DNA from: Chitinophagaceae bacterium
GTDB taxonomy: Bacteria > Bacteroidota > Bacteroidia > Chitinophagales > Chitinophagaceae
Direction: 5' to 3'
Length of the DNA stretch: 64,000 nucleotides
Assembly (NCBI GenBank): GCA_023957125.1
Contig: JAMLHL010000001.1
Coordinates: forward strand, 310,001-374,000
The notes under the pieces were generated by a model. The model ran no database searches, was not told the DNA's origin, and saw only the letters and a program-made list of their open reading frames with translations. Made by a program: the position numbers and the translations under genes. Below are positions 8,242 to 16,221 of the stretch, one piece after another. Position 1 is the stretch's first letter, and each line of letters opens with the position of its first letter.

Positions 8242-10564
8242 TTTGAGTAACAGAAATCGGTGAGCAAGCGCAAAGGTTATCGACACCCTACTAAAGAAAT
8301 TAATCGAATTTATAAAGTGAGATGGACAACATTTCAATTCTGTGCTTCTTTATTGCGTAAATGTACTTTAGCATTGCTTATCCAATTTTATTAGAGGTGA
8401 TTTCACGGCTCGACGAAAAAATACCTTCACAAATAATTGCTGACTCATTTATAAAGAAAAGGAAAACAACTTCTTTACTTTTCAATAAGGATTTCACTTA
8501 TCTTCCTTTAGTCTCGACGCTGAAACTTCTCCATCATTAAGATTGATGGGTTAAATAATTTGATTTGTACTTTTATATATTCTTATTATTTCGACAATTG
8601 TATTAGCGTAGCTACTTTGTAAAAAGGTTTCAGTCCACACGCCGAGCGCGATTAATATACCCAATTGAAATACATCAATGCCGAAATACTAACAATTGGA
8701 AATGAAATACAATGGGCAAACTGAAGCAAATGAATTTGAGTTTTTTCGCATGCAATAGCTGATGTCTATACTTTTCAATTAAGAATCAAAACGAAAAGAT
8801 TTCAAAAACGGTATCTGATTTTATGTATGGAGCGTTCAAAATATTCATATGGCCAATCAGAATAAAGAGGTAGTTTATCCTTCCAACTTATTATGACCTG
8901 TTTATAAAACAATTGAGGTGACCTTGCATTTCAAAAAAAAATAAAAGATTGACTTTTTTGAGCATCAACAGCTGTAGCGTTTGGCTCGGATAATTTGAAA
9001 TACAAAAGTTTCAGAAGAAACTTATGTTTGGATTTGAGAATATTCTGCTTGCAAATAAAATACGAAAGAGAAGACTACATAATATATCACTGGGAAAAAT
9101 ACTTAGTCATCAATATATCCACAATCCTTAGATTACATTCAACCAAACTATTCAACAAAACTTCTTGAAATAACGAATCAAGGCGAAATAGACAAAAGAC
9201 GGATAGACAAAGGTTCTTGAATTTCATTATGCTTTAGGAGGATTGCTTCTATACAAAAAAAGCACTATAACTGTCTAAAAAGAGTCAAAGTTACAGACTC
9301 AAAGTATCCCACTGCAATATGAGTTTACCTGACACAATGGATGAAGTCTTTGGCTTATACTTCAATTTTAGAGACCCCTATGAAATGAAGCAACTCTTGG
9401 GGACATTCAAGATATGCAGGTCTGCAGATTTAGGAGGACTAAATTGATTAAATTATACAGCATCAGTAAATACATTGCTCTATTATTTATAAGACAATAT
9501 TCTATAGTGCCTCATTTAATTACAATGAAGCCTTTAAAACTATCTAAGAATCCCACTCACCAAGGAGAAAGACAATGGATTGACAACCAGATTATTTCAA
9601 GAAACTAAAGAAGAAGTTCGTAAATAACAAAGAATTATTAATCACGAGAGATTGCTCAGTCAGATGAATGGTGGAAAAATAGAATCAGCCATTTTTACTG
9701 AGTTTATAGAAAAAGGTCAAACAAATGTAATTGATTCTTTTGAAGGAACGGAGATTGAACAACCAGTTTCGCCTTTCTATGCCAAAACTAAAGGTTTAGG
9801 GATACCACCGCCTGATATTAAAAAGCTGATTTTCGAAGAATATAAATAATTGACAATGAATTTGAACTTGATGGAGATTTAAATAAATGGTATGTAAATT
9901 TGGTCAATCGCATATAATCGATAAAAGCGGTTTTGCCGAGGAATCAAGATGCAGAGCATTTAAACTTTTAATTCTTTTTATCAGAAAAGTTTTTAACAAG
10001 TATAGAGATGCGATATCAGAAATATTTGTACTTGCTTCTTCTGCAAAGCATTTACTTAACTCTTACAAGATATTGTTCAGGAATACCCGTCTTGGCATTG
10101 TAGCTAAAGACTACATGATAGTATCTTTTGAATTAACATTCAAGAGTTAGCTAATAAATGAATAATAGCCAATAAAGACTTTAAAATAATATAAGCTAAC
10201 TGTTATGAAATTATCATTTAGTCGGAGACTCCTTGTTTGAAGCGAAATCAAAAGACTACTCAAATTAAAGAATTATAAAGAAATTAAGTCTGAAGAAATT
10301 GAAAAGTACTCATTAGTCAAACCATTGATGAATATAACTTATATACAACTGTCGTTGATTTAAATTTTTCACCCGATTTAAGACAAGAATTTGCAGAGAA
10401 CTCAAACAGTAAGACTTACGTGTAAATCTGCATATATGGCAATATTTATGAGTTTAGAGGTGCAATGGAAAAAAAGTATCCACTGATCAGAAATTAAATA
10501 GGCATCCTACAGAGAAAGAGGCATAATAAATACCGGTTGATATTATGGGGCAATAGTTGAAAAG
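8242..10564. other. AT-rich tract without an intact gene
   Basis: About 2.3 kb of conspicuously AT-rich sequence. All reading frames are short, and I recognise no conserved domain. Stretches with coding character change frame repeatedly: around 9660-9849 the longest frame ends VSPFYAKTKGLGIPPPDIKKL, and around 10224-10425 fragments read on in three frames. This looks like decayed foreign genes rather than a functional non-coding locus. No tRNA or integrase is visible. Confidence 0.6.
10224..10425 (+). pseudogene. Fragmented coding remnant
   Basis: Three consecutive peptide fragments fit one another but lie in different frames: GDSLFEAKSKDYS, then KNYKEIKSEEIEKYSLVK, then TIDEYNLYTTVVDLNF and DLRQEFAENSNSKTYV before a stop. 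Amino-acid composition is protein-like. Two frameshifts are needed to join them. The family is not recognised. Confidence 0.35.
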
Positions 10565-10760
10565 CTCAGCTAACATTGCATTGGCAATATGGCGGGGAGA
10601 CGAATATATTCTTTATTTTTGTTCGCCATCGGCTTCGGTTTCGGCAGACGAATTACGCCGAACAGAATAAATAATGAACTTTTGTATCTTTAATCGGCAG
10701 CGGCACCAGGCAGACGTAACACAGAATGCCGCCATCGCCAATGTCAACGTTAGCGGTCAG
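10565..10760 (+). repeat. attC-like site 1
   Basis: An imperfect palindrome: GCTAAC at 10569-10574 faces GTTAGC at 10749-10754. Inside these, ATTGGC pairs with GCCAAT and ATGGCGG with CCGCCAT. A further inner stem (TGTTCG / CGAACA) lies within the loop. The order of two outer and two inner boxes with unpaired bases between is that of integron attC sites. At about 186 bp it is longer than most. Confidence 0.55.
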
Positions 10761-10811
10761 CATAAAAAGACCCTACACTAAAATGGGAAACGCTTAACGG
10801 AGTTTATAAAA

Positions 10812-11207
10812 ATGAAAAACAAAATTTATCACATTGATTTTTTGTACTATTTGCAACTAATTTCATTTTTCAAAAGTACATCAGAAGCTCCTCGCCAAAA
10901 TATTTCTACAGATAGTGCAGTTAGCAGGCTCTTTTCTACACAAAACATGTACACTTTTATCAAATTAGACACCCGAAATGGAAAAATGTCGCAAGTTCAG
11001 TGGAGTACAAAAGGAAGCGAATATAGATTTGAGACGACCCTGTCGGATATTTCTAGAGTAGATAAAGTTGATGAGAGAGTTGGCAGGTTTTTTCTTTACC
11101 CAACAACTAACATATATAATTTCATTCTGCTTGACCAAATAGATGGTAGAACATGGCAGGTGCAATGGGGAAAGGAAGGAGAACGAATGGTAATCCCGAT
11201 ATATTAA
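10812..11207 (+). CDS. Cassette protein with an internal tandem repeat
   Basis: 131 residues. Two copies of a ~40-residue unit follow a hydrophobic N-terminus that may be a weak signal or anchor (IDFLYYLQLISFF). Unit 1 reads RLFSTQNMYTFIKLDTRNGK then SQVQWS. Unit 2 reads RFFLYPTTNIYNFILLDQ then GRTWQVQWG. The shared pattern is R-x-F, N-[MI]-Y-x-F, L-D, G, QVQW, which resembles short repeats seen in small Bacteroidota proteins of unknown role. It is the first gene after attC-like site 1, and the HNH gene starts 9 bp after its stop, so the two probably form one cassette transcript. The function is unknown. Confidence 0.7.
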   Translation: MKNKIYHIDFLYYLQLISFFKSTSEAPRQNISTDSAVSRLFSTQNMYTFIKLDTRNGKMSQVQWSTKGSEYRFETTLSDISRVDKVDERVGRFFLYPTTNIYNFILLDQIDGRTWQVQWGKEGERMVIPIY

Positions 11208-11216
11208 ATAGCTACT

Positions 11217-12212
11217 ATGAGTGTTGGTGTTGAAGATTTTAATCAAGAAATTGAATGTGCTTACAAAGGCGAAAATTACTCTGTTCGTGACAATGGAGCA
11301 GTATTACGTCATTCGTTAAAAGAAAAACGACCACGGCCAACCGACAACAACTGGACATTTGGCAAACTAAACAACAAGACAGGTTATTTAGAAATTGCTT
11401 CGGTTCGTATTCACAGAATAGTTGCGACCGCATTTCACGGAGAGCCACCAACAAAAGAGCACGTTGTTGACCATATTGACACAAATAAACAAAATAACCG
11501 TCCTGACAATCTGCGTTGGGTAACACGATTAGAAAACATATTGCTTAATCCAATCACAGCAAGACGTATTGAAATTGTTTGTGGAAGTGTTGAAGCGTTT
11601 CTTGCCGACCCTTCAAAATTTCGGGACAATTTTCCAGACCCAAACTATGAGTGGATGTGTGCTGTTAGCCGTGAAGAAGCACAAGCAAGTAAAGAAAAAT
11701 TGTTGGCTTGGGCAGAAAGTGACAAACCCTTGCAAGGTGGTTCTTTAGGAGAATGGATTTATAATCGAAGCGTATCAAGTCGAGTTACAGAGAATGTTGA
11801 AAGAGAATTAGAGTTTATCAATTCCCTAACTCGGAATGCTGTTCAAAAAGTTCAAAATTGGAAAACGCCTAGTGAATTTCCTTGTTGTCCACAAGAAGAC
11901 ACTTCTAAACCAATAGCTAACTATGTCGCAAACTTAGAAGTAGGAAAAGTGTTTTCTCGAAACCAATATACGAATTCAATTATTGAACGATTTGCAATGT
12001 CCAGTGATGAAAACACATTGTGGATTATGTGCAAAAGTGGAGACGAAAACCCTATTAAACCTTATTCTTTAGCAGAGGTAACCTATCAAAACGATGTTTT
12101 CGTTCATAATAGTCTTGGCACTTTTTTTCAAAAAGACGGAGTAGAAAAACAATTTACACTTGTGCAGGGACTTGAATGGACAGGAGGAGATTCGATAGAT
12201 GATTATTGTTAG
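11217..12212 (+). CDS. HNH endonuclease domain protein in a gene cassette
   Basis: 331 residues. The first ~115 carry a NUMOD/HNH arrangement: a small strand-rich segment (NGAVLRHSLKEK, LNNKTGYLEI, RIHRIVATAFHG) and then HVVDHIDTNKQNNRPDNLRW with the HNH core His, Asn and Asn. This predicts a metal-dependent nicking or cutting nuclease. The remaining ~200 residues match nothing I know and may bind DNA or a partner. Codon use is AT-rich like the rest of the cassette region. It is followed by attC-like site 2. A homing-type or defence role is possible but not shown. Confidence 0.8.
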   Translation: MSVGVEDFNQEIECAYKGENYSVRDNGAVLRHSLKEKRPRPTDNNWTFGKLNNKTGYLEIASVRIHRIVATAFHGEPPTKEHVVDHIDTNKQNNRPDNLRWVTRLENILLNPITARRIEIVCGSVEAFLADPSKFRDNFPDPNYEWMCAVSREEAQASKEKLLAWAESDKPLQGGSLGEWIYNRSVSSRVTENVERELEFINSLTRNAVQKVQNWKTPSEFPCCPQEDTSKPIANYVANLEVGKVFSRNQYTNSIIERFAMSSDENTLWIMCKSGDENPIKPYSLAEVTYQNDVFVHNSLGTFFQKDGVEKQFTLVQGLEWTGGDSIDDYC

Positions 12213-12235
12213 AAAAAAGCATAAACAAAATGCCG

Positions 12236-12376
12236 AACCGCTAACATGCAGTTTGGCAATATGGCGGGTGAAGTGCTACTATTGGGCGGAAGTGCAAGGT
12301 TGAACGGTAGTAATTCTATGGAACTTTTGTGCCTAAATTGCCGCCACATCGCCAAGCTGCCGGACGTTAGTGGCAA
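12236..12376 (+). repeat. attC-like site 2
   Basis: The best preserved of the three sites. GCTAAC at 12240-12245 faces GTTAGT at 12366-12371. GCAGTTTGGC pairs with GCCAAGCTGC, and ATGGCGG with CCGCCACAT. Total length is about 132 bp between outer boxes. It shares ACTTTTGTGC near the 3' side with site 3. It separates the HNH cassette from the next cassette. Confidence 0.62.
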
Positions 12377-12407
12377 GGCTATGACGACACAACCGAAAGA
12401 GAAAATT

Positions 12408-12878
12408 ATGACAATAAAATTCAGGGAATGGGAACTAATCGTGGACAGAGACTTAACAAAACTGACTTACGACAAAGTTACAATGGGAAGTCCTGAAAGT
12501 TGTGGTTGTAATGACTGTAAGAACTTTGCAGACAACAGAGAAAATATTTACCCAGAAGAAATTAAGAAACTGTTTTATGACATAGGAATTGATTACAAAA
12601 AAGAAAGTGAAATCTGCCATTACTGCCGACAATCGGACGGACTTCATTATTATGGCGGTTGGTTTCACTTTAAAGGACATTTTAAGGGCAAAGACTGCAC
12701 CGTGCCGACAGGAAAAAATGGTTATACATTTGATTTAACACCATTAAGTGACAAGTTTAGTATTGGATTTCGTTACGACAGTGCATTGACTTTCTTTGAT
12801 GATAAAGAAAATCTTGTTCAAATTGAGTTTGACACTAAAACGTCTTGGACGATTGAAAAAGAATTGGAAAGTGAATGA
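12408..12878 (+). CDS. Cassette protein with a CGCNDC cysteine motif
   Basis: About 156 residues, of unknown function. It begins TIKFREWELIVDRDLTKLTY, has a cysteine cluster GCNDCKNF near residue 30 and a second pair around CHYCRQ, then YGGWFHFKG and a strand-rich C-terminus. I recall similar small proteins, with the CGCNxC and YGGWFHF patterns, in diverse bacteria without a named role. The cysteines could bind zinc. ATG 12381 and ATG 12408 are both possible; frames upstream of 12381 run through the attC-like site and are not real. It overlaps the next gene by 8 bp. Confidence 0.7.
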   Translation: MTIKFREWELIVDRDLTKLTYDKVTMGSPESCGCNDCKNFADNRENIYPEEIKKLFYDIGIDYKKESEICHYCRQSDGLHYYGGWFHFKGHFKGKDCTVPTGKNGYTFDLTPLSDKFSIGFRYDSALTFFDDKENLVQIEFDTKTSWTIEKELESE

Positions 12879-13211
12879 GCATCATAGACATATTACAGAA
12901 TTAAAGCAACAGTTCAAGCAAGACTTTGACAAGGCTCAAAGTTTCGTAAATGAATTTGACCCTTGTAGACTTATTTACACAGAAGCACCAATTGACGAAT
13001 ACTACTGCTTGACAACTCAACTTTTAAGTGCGGTTTACAATAGGAAAACAAGGACGGAAATTAAAGACTTGATTTTACACGAAATCGAACACCACTTTGA
13101 AACACCCGACCTTGAAACATTGACCGAACCTTACAAGACGAAGTTTATAACGACATAGAAAAGTTAATTGACAAACTTGAACAACATATTGAAAAGAAGC
13201 CCAGCCACTAA
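12871..13211 (+). pseudogene. Frameshifted small cassette gene
   Basis: From GTG 12871 the frame reads VNEHHRHITELKQQFKQDF, then FDPCRLIYTEAPIDEYYCL and LHEIEHHFETPDLETL, and stops at 13158. From about 13116 another frame continues with convincing protein sequence (DEVYNDIEKLIDKLEQHIEK, then KPSH) and stops with the TAA at 13209-13211, inside the outer box of attC-like site 3. That is where cassette genes often end. A single-base change or sequencing error around 13116-13146 would join the two. The central part is reminiscent of DUF1871-like proteins, but that is a weak guess. Confidence 0.6.
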
Positions 13212-13345
13212 CAGGCAGTTTGGCGTTATGGCGGCTGACTGAACTCTATTGAAAATTTTTGCTTTATTCAATAGGAGTTCTTCTATTAAACTTTTGTGCT
13301 AAAAATCCCCGCATTCGGCAATACCCAAACCGTAAGCTGCCATAC
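13203..13345 (+). repeat. attC-like site 3, 3' side degenerate
   Basis: The left side is typical: CACTAAC at 13206-13212, then GGCAGTTTGGCG and TATGGCGG. The right side keeps ACTTTTGTGC, CCAAA and GCTGCC but lacks the GTTAG box. It runs directly into an acetyltransferase remnant, as if a recombination or deletion removed the last part. Confidence 0.5.
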
Positions 13346-13405
13346 TACACCAACACTTTCAAATTCTTAGCAAACGACGTGACGATACACGGAACTATAA
13401 TCCTG

Positions 13406-13507
13406 GTTCCGGCAATTAATTTATATCGCAAAGTGGGATTCAAACAAATAGCTCGTCCTTCGTCACTTTACGATCGCGTGAATATTCAAATGGAATTAAT
13501 TTTATAA
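13406..13507 (+). pseudogene. GNAT acetyltransferase C-terminal remnant
   Basis: The frame reads VPAINLYRKVGFKQIARPSS then YDRVNIQMELIL and stops. This is the typical end of a GNAT N-acetyltransferase, where a residue run like AIxLYxKxGF forms the last acetyl-CoA-binding part. Everything N-terminal to it is missing and replaced by attC-like sequence. It is therefore a fragment, not an expressed enzyme. Confidence 0.65.
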
Positions 13508-13566
13508 AGTAACCTTATTAGGCGCTAATAATATATATGTTGTTCCGCTGATGCAGTCACATCAAA

Positions 13567-13696
13567 TGCTATAGATTCTTTTCACAGCGGTCTGATCGCC
13601 GATACCGACCGCGGTCATCCTCACCTCCGGCACGACAAAACCTGTCTGGTTATCGTTAGAATAACATAAGTTCATGAGCGCCTAAACCAGACAGGT
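13567..13696 (+). repeat. 130-bp direct repeat, left of mazEF
   Basis: Nearly identical to 14381-14511: three substitutions and one single-base insertion by my alignment. Inside is a perfect 13-bp inverted repeat, AACCTGTCTGGTT at 13639-13651 and AACCAGACAGGTT at 13685-13697, able to form a long hairpin. Confidence 0.9.
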
Positions 13697-13754
13697 TAAG
13701 GGCCTATAAAAAATATTAAGTAAAAAGATTTTACGAAAAGGCTTGGCTTTTAGG

Positions 13755-13779
13755 TAAATTTGTAATTACTTTGTAATTA
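13755..13779 (+). promoter_or_regulatory. Candidate mazEF promoter and operator
   Basis: TAAATTTG at 13755-13762 fits the Bacteroidota -7 pattern TAnnTTTG; the upstream TTTG box is weak. Overlapping it are two copies of TTTGTAATTA at 13759-13768 and 13770-13779, 11 bp apart, about one helical turn. Each contains the palindrome TAATTA. MazE-type antitoxins usually repress their own operon by binding such sites. The binding itself is inferred. Confidence 0.45.
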
Positions 13780-13793
13780 TAATATAGTTTTCC

Positions 13794-14039
13794 ATGGAAG
13801 TTCAGGTGATCAAAATCGGTAATTCAAAGGGTATCAGGCTACCAAAATCCATCTTAGAACAGTATAATATCAGTGATGTACTTGAACTAATTTTGGAGAA
13901 AGGAAGAATTATCCTGAAGCCAAAATCGGTTCCAAGAAAAGATTGGGAAAAGTCATTTAAGCAAATGCATGAAAGCGGAGACGATAAAATGCTGATTGAT
14001 GATATTTTTGAAGACGAAGCTTTTGAAGAATGGAAATAA
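13794..14039 (+). CDS. mazE: MazE-type antitoxin (AbrB/SpoVT fold)
   Basis: 81 residues. The N-terminal swapped-hairpin DNA-binding domain is clear: VQVIKIGNSKGIRLPKSILE, then LELILEKGRIILKP. The C-terminal ~30 residues are charged and flexible and end DIFEDEAFEEW, the usual toxin-neutralising tail. Its stop overlaps the start of the toxin gene by 10 bp (14030-14039), giving coupled translation. It should bind the toxin and repress the operon. The whole module lies between two nearly identical 130-bp repeats. Confidence 0.93.
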   Translation: MEVQVIKIGNSKGIRLPKSILEQYNISDVLELILEKGRIILKPKSVPRKDWEKSFKQMHESGDDKMLIDDIFEDEAFEEWK

Positions 14040-14353
14040 AACAATACGAATTGGTTTTGGTAAATCTTGATCCCACCGTAGGAAGCGAGATAAAGAAAAC
14101 CCGGCCCTGTGCGGTCATTTCGCCGGACGAAATGAATAAATATCTTCAAACGATAGTCGTTGCACCACTTACAAGCAGTTCAAAACCTTATCCGACGAGA
14201 GTTGAAATTACACAAACAAAAACTAAAGGGTGGGTAGTCTTAGACCAGATAAGAACGGTTGACAGAACAAGGATTATCAAAAAATTAGGCGCCCTTACAA
14301 AATCAGAAATTGAAACTGTAAAAGCAGTAATAAAGGAGACCTACGTGGAATAG
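14030..14353 (+). CDS. mazF: MazF/PemK family toxin, mRNA interferase
   Basis: 107 residues. It has the family signatures YELVLVNLDPTVGSEIKKTR, RPCAVISPDEMN, VVAPLTSSSKPYPTRVEI and GWVVLDQIRTVDRTRI. Enzymes of this fold cut single-stranded RNA at short sequences; the key Arg (in KKTRP) and Thr (in APLTSS) are present, so it is probably active. The recognition sequence cannot be predicted. It overlaps mazE. The right-hand copy of the flanking repeat begins 28 bp after the stop. Confidence 0.94.
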   Translation: MEIKQYELVLVNLDPTVGSEIKKTRPCAVISPDEMNKYLQTIVVAPLTSSSKPYPTRVEITQTKTKGWVVLDQIRTVDRTRIIKKLGALTKSEIETVKAVIKETYVE

Positions 14354-14380
14354 GATCCCTGCGAACACTGTCCCATCCAT

Positions 14381-14511
14381 TGCTATAGATCCTTTTCACA
14401 GCGGTCTGATCGCCGATACCGGCCGCGGTCATCCTCACCTCCGGCACGACAAAACCTGTCTGGTTATCGTTGGAATAACATAAAGTTCATGAGCGCCTAA
14501 ACCAGACAGGT
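14381..14511 (+). repeat. 131-bp direct repeat, right of mazEF
   Basis: Second near-identical copy of the element at 13567, in the same orientation, start-to-start distance 814 bp. Both arms of the internal palindrome are kept apart from its last base. It forms the right edge of the accessory island next to the SusD gene's terminator. Confidence 0.9.
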
Positions 14512-14538
14512 CAGTGCCTTATGATTGAGTCCAAAATG

Positions 14539-14570
14539 TAAAAGGCGGGACGGCGCTGGGCCTCCCGCCT
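14539..14570 (-). terminator. Intrinsic terminator of the SusCD operon
   Basis: Read on the minus strand, AGGCGGGA (14570-14563) pairs with TCCCGCCT (14550-14543), followed by TTTTAC. It lies about 100 bp after the SusD stop. The stem is GC-rich with a 12-nt loop. Confidence 0.6.
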
Positions 14571-14669
14571 GCATCATAGCTTTTATTAAAGCACAGGTTC
14601 CAGGGTTAATATTTTGATACTCCCGGCAACTGGATTTTGATCTATATCATCTGTCATTATCCACCCGGA

Positions 14670-16202
14670 TCATTCGTCCCACCAAACACGGGTTTTCAAT
14701 TCATCGGTGCCCAGCCAGCTTACCGCCTGCTTGTAATTGGCTTCGTTAATGCGGGTTTCGTCCGCCGGATACAGGCATCTCCTGGCAACATACCCGGGTC
14801 CATCGGTACCTACTACAATATCGGGGAAACCAACCCTTCTCCACTCAAACCAGGCTTCATACCCCACCATATAAAGTGATAACCACTTTTGTAAAGCGAT
14901 CTTCTCCAGCTTTTCGGCGGCGGTACCGGTATATGCAACTTCAGACTGGGTATAATAACTGCCATCCGGAATCACGTCTTCTCCTTTAAGCTGCTGGTCT
15001 GAATTGGCAAACCTGTTGCCCACCCTTCCGGCATAATAGGCAAACTGATCTTTGATCCCATTGAGATAATAGGCTTCCGCGGCAGCCGAACCTCCGGCAA
15101 TATATCCTTTTTCGGCGGCTTCAGCCAGGTTGAACTGCTCCTCCGAATAACTGATAATAATCCCCTGGGCCGCATCCATAGAAGCAAATGCCGGGCTGTA
15201 CTGTTCAGGCGCCCACAACATTCCCGGAGCTGAATAATTTCTGGGGTCGGCAAGCGGGCCCGTGCTGTTTACGCCACCCTCGTATTCAAAATCTGCCGGA
15301 TCGGGGTTTGACCCGACAACGCTTGTTTGTATAGGCAGCGCATAAACCGGAAGGCGCGGATCATGCAACAGCTTCAGGTAATCCACCAGGTTTTTTGACA
15401 CCCTGGTGCTGGTTGCATAATCACTGTTGCTTTTTAAATACATCGGCATGGGATTCACCCGGTCGTTCACATACTGCAAAGCAGCCTGATCGGCATTAGA
15501 AGTAAACAATGGGTATTTCCCGGGATTATTCAAAATATTGGAGAGGGCGGCAGAAGGATCCACTTTTTTCGACTGTCGCATCAGCAAACGGATCATCAAT
15601 GCTGTAGAAAACTTTTGCCATCTTGAGATATCGCTGTTGAAAAGAATATCTCCCAACACATTTTCATCCGACGTTCCTAACAGGGAATTTGCTTCTTCCA
15701 GATCGGCCAGCAAGCCCGCATACACCGCTTCCTGCTGTTCATAAGCCGGGCGGTTAATACCTTCTAATTTTGCGTTGGCCGCCTCCCGGAAAGGAATAGG
15801 ACCATACATATCGGTAAGATTCTGAAACATCCAGGACCTGAAAATGAGGGCAACCGCTTTAAAGTTGCTGAACCCTCCGGCTTCTGAAATAGTGATCACT
15901 TCGTTCAGATCGCGGATGTAGTCGTAATAATTCCAAAGAAAATAACCGGAAGCATCGGCTCTTGCCCAGTTGTCAAAATTTCCGCCAAAATTATTATAAA
16001 GCAGATCTCCGGCAATGGACCCACGATTAAAGGAATTTCCAAAGCTGGTGTTGACTGCTCCCCTGATCACATTGGTCAGCAACACTCCGGGATTACTGAT
16101 CTTATCCGGATTGTTAGGGTTGCTGTTGATCTCGTCAAAATTTTTGGTACAGCCGGCCAAAAAGAACAGGGCTGCAAACAATATTAATTTATTTTTTGTC
16201 AT
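14670..16202 (-). CDS. SusD/RagB-type outer-membrane lipoprotein
   Basis: About 510 residues from ATG 16202. The lipoprotein signal ends at FLAGC. It then has features of the SusD-like group: DEINSNPNNPDKISNPGVLL, FRSWMFQNLTDMYGPIPFRE, later WLSLYMVGYEAWFEWRRVGF and the usual WW near the end. It acts as the surface lid that binds substrate over the SusC barrel encoded just upstream (19-bp gap). A TTG at 16211 is the alternative start. The ligand, glycan or peptide, cannot be told; no degradative enzyme is encoded next to it. Confidence 0.94.
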   Translation of the reverse strand: MTKNKLILFAALFFLAGCTKNFDEINSNPNNPDKISNPGVLLTNVIRGAVNTSFGNSFNRGSIAGDLLYNNFGGNFDNWARADASGYFLWNYYDYIRDLNEVITISEAGGFSNFKAVALIFRSWMFQNLTDMYGPIPFREAANAKLEGINRPAYEQQEAVYAGLLADLEEANSLLGTSDENVLGDILFNSDISRWQKFSTALMIRLLMRQSKKVDPSAALSNILNNPGKYPLFTSNADQAALQYVNDRVNPMPMYLKSNSDYATSTRVSKNLVDYLKLLHDPRLPVYALPIQTSVVGSNPDPADFEYEGGVNSTGPLADPRNYSAPGMLWAPEQYSPAFASMDAAQGIIISYSEEQFNLAEAAEKGYIAGGSAAAEAYYLNGIKDQFAYYAGRVGNRFANSDQQLKGEDVIPDGSYYTQSEVAYTGTAAEKLEKIALQKWLSLYMVGYEAWFEWRRVGFPDIVVGTDGPGYVARRCLYPADETRINEANYKQAVSWLGTDELKTRVWWDE

Positions 16203-16221
16203 AAGTTTCAAATTTGGATAT

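Noticed and set aside
9652..10150. Two short forward frames in the AT-rich tract
   Set aside because: No family, no ribosome-binding context, neighbours are frame-shifted debris; treated as decay.
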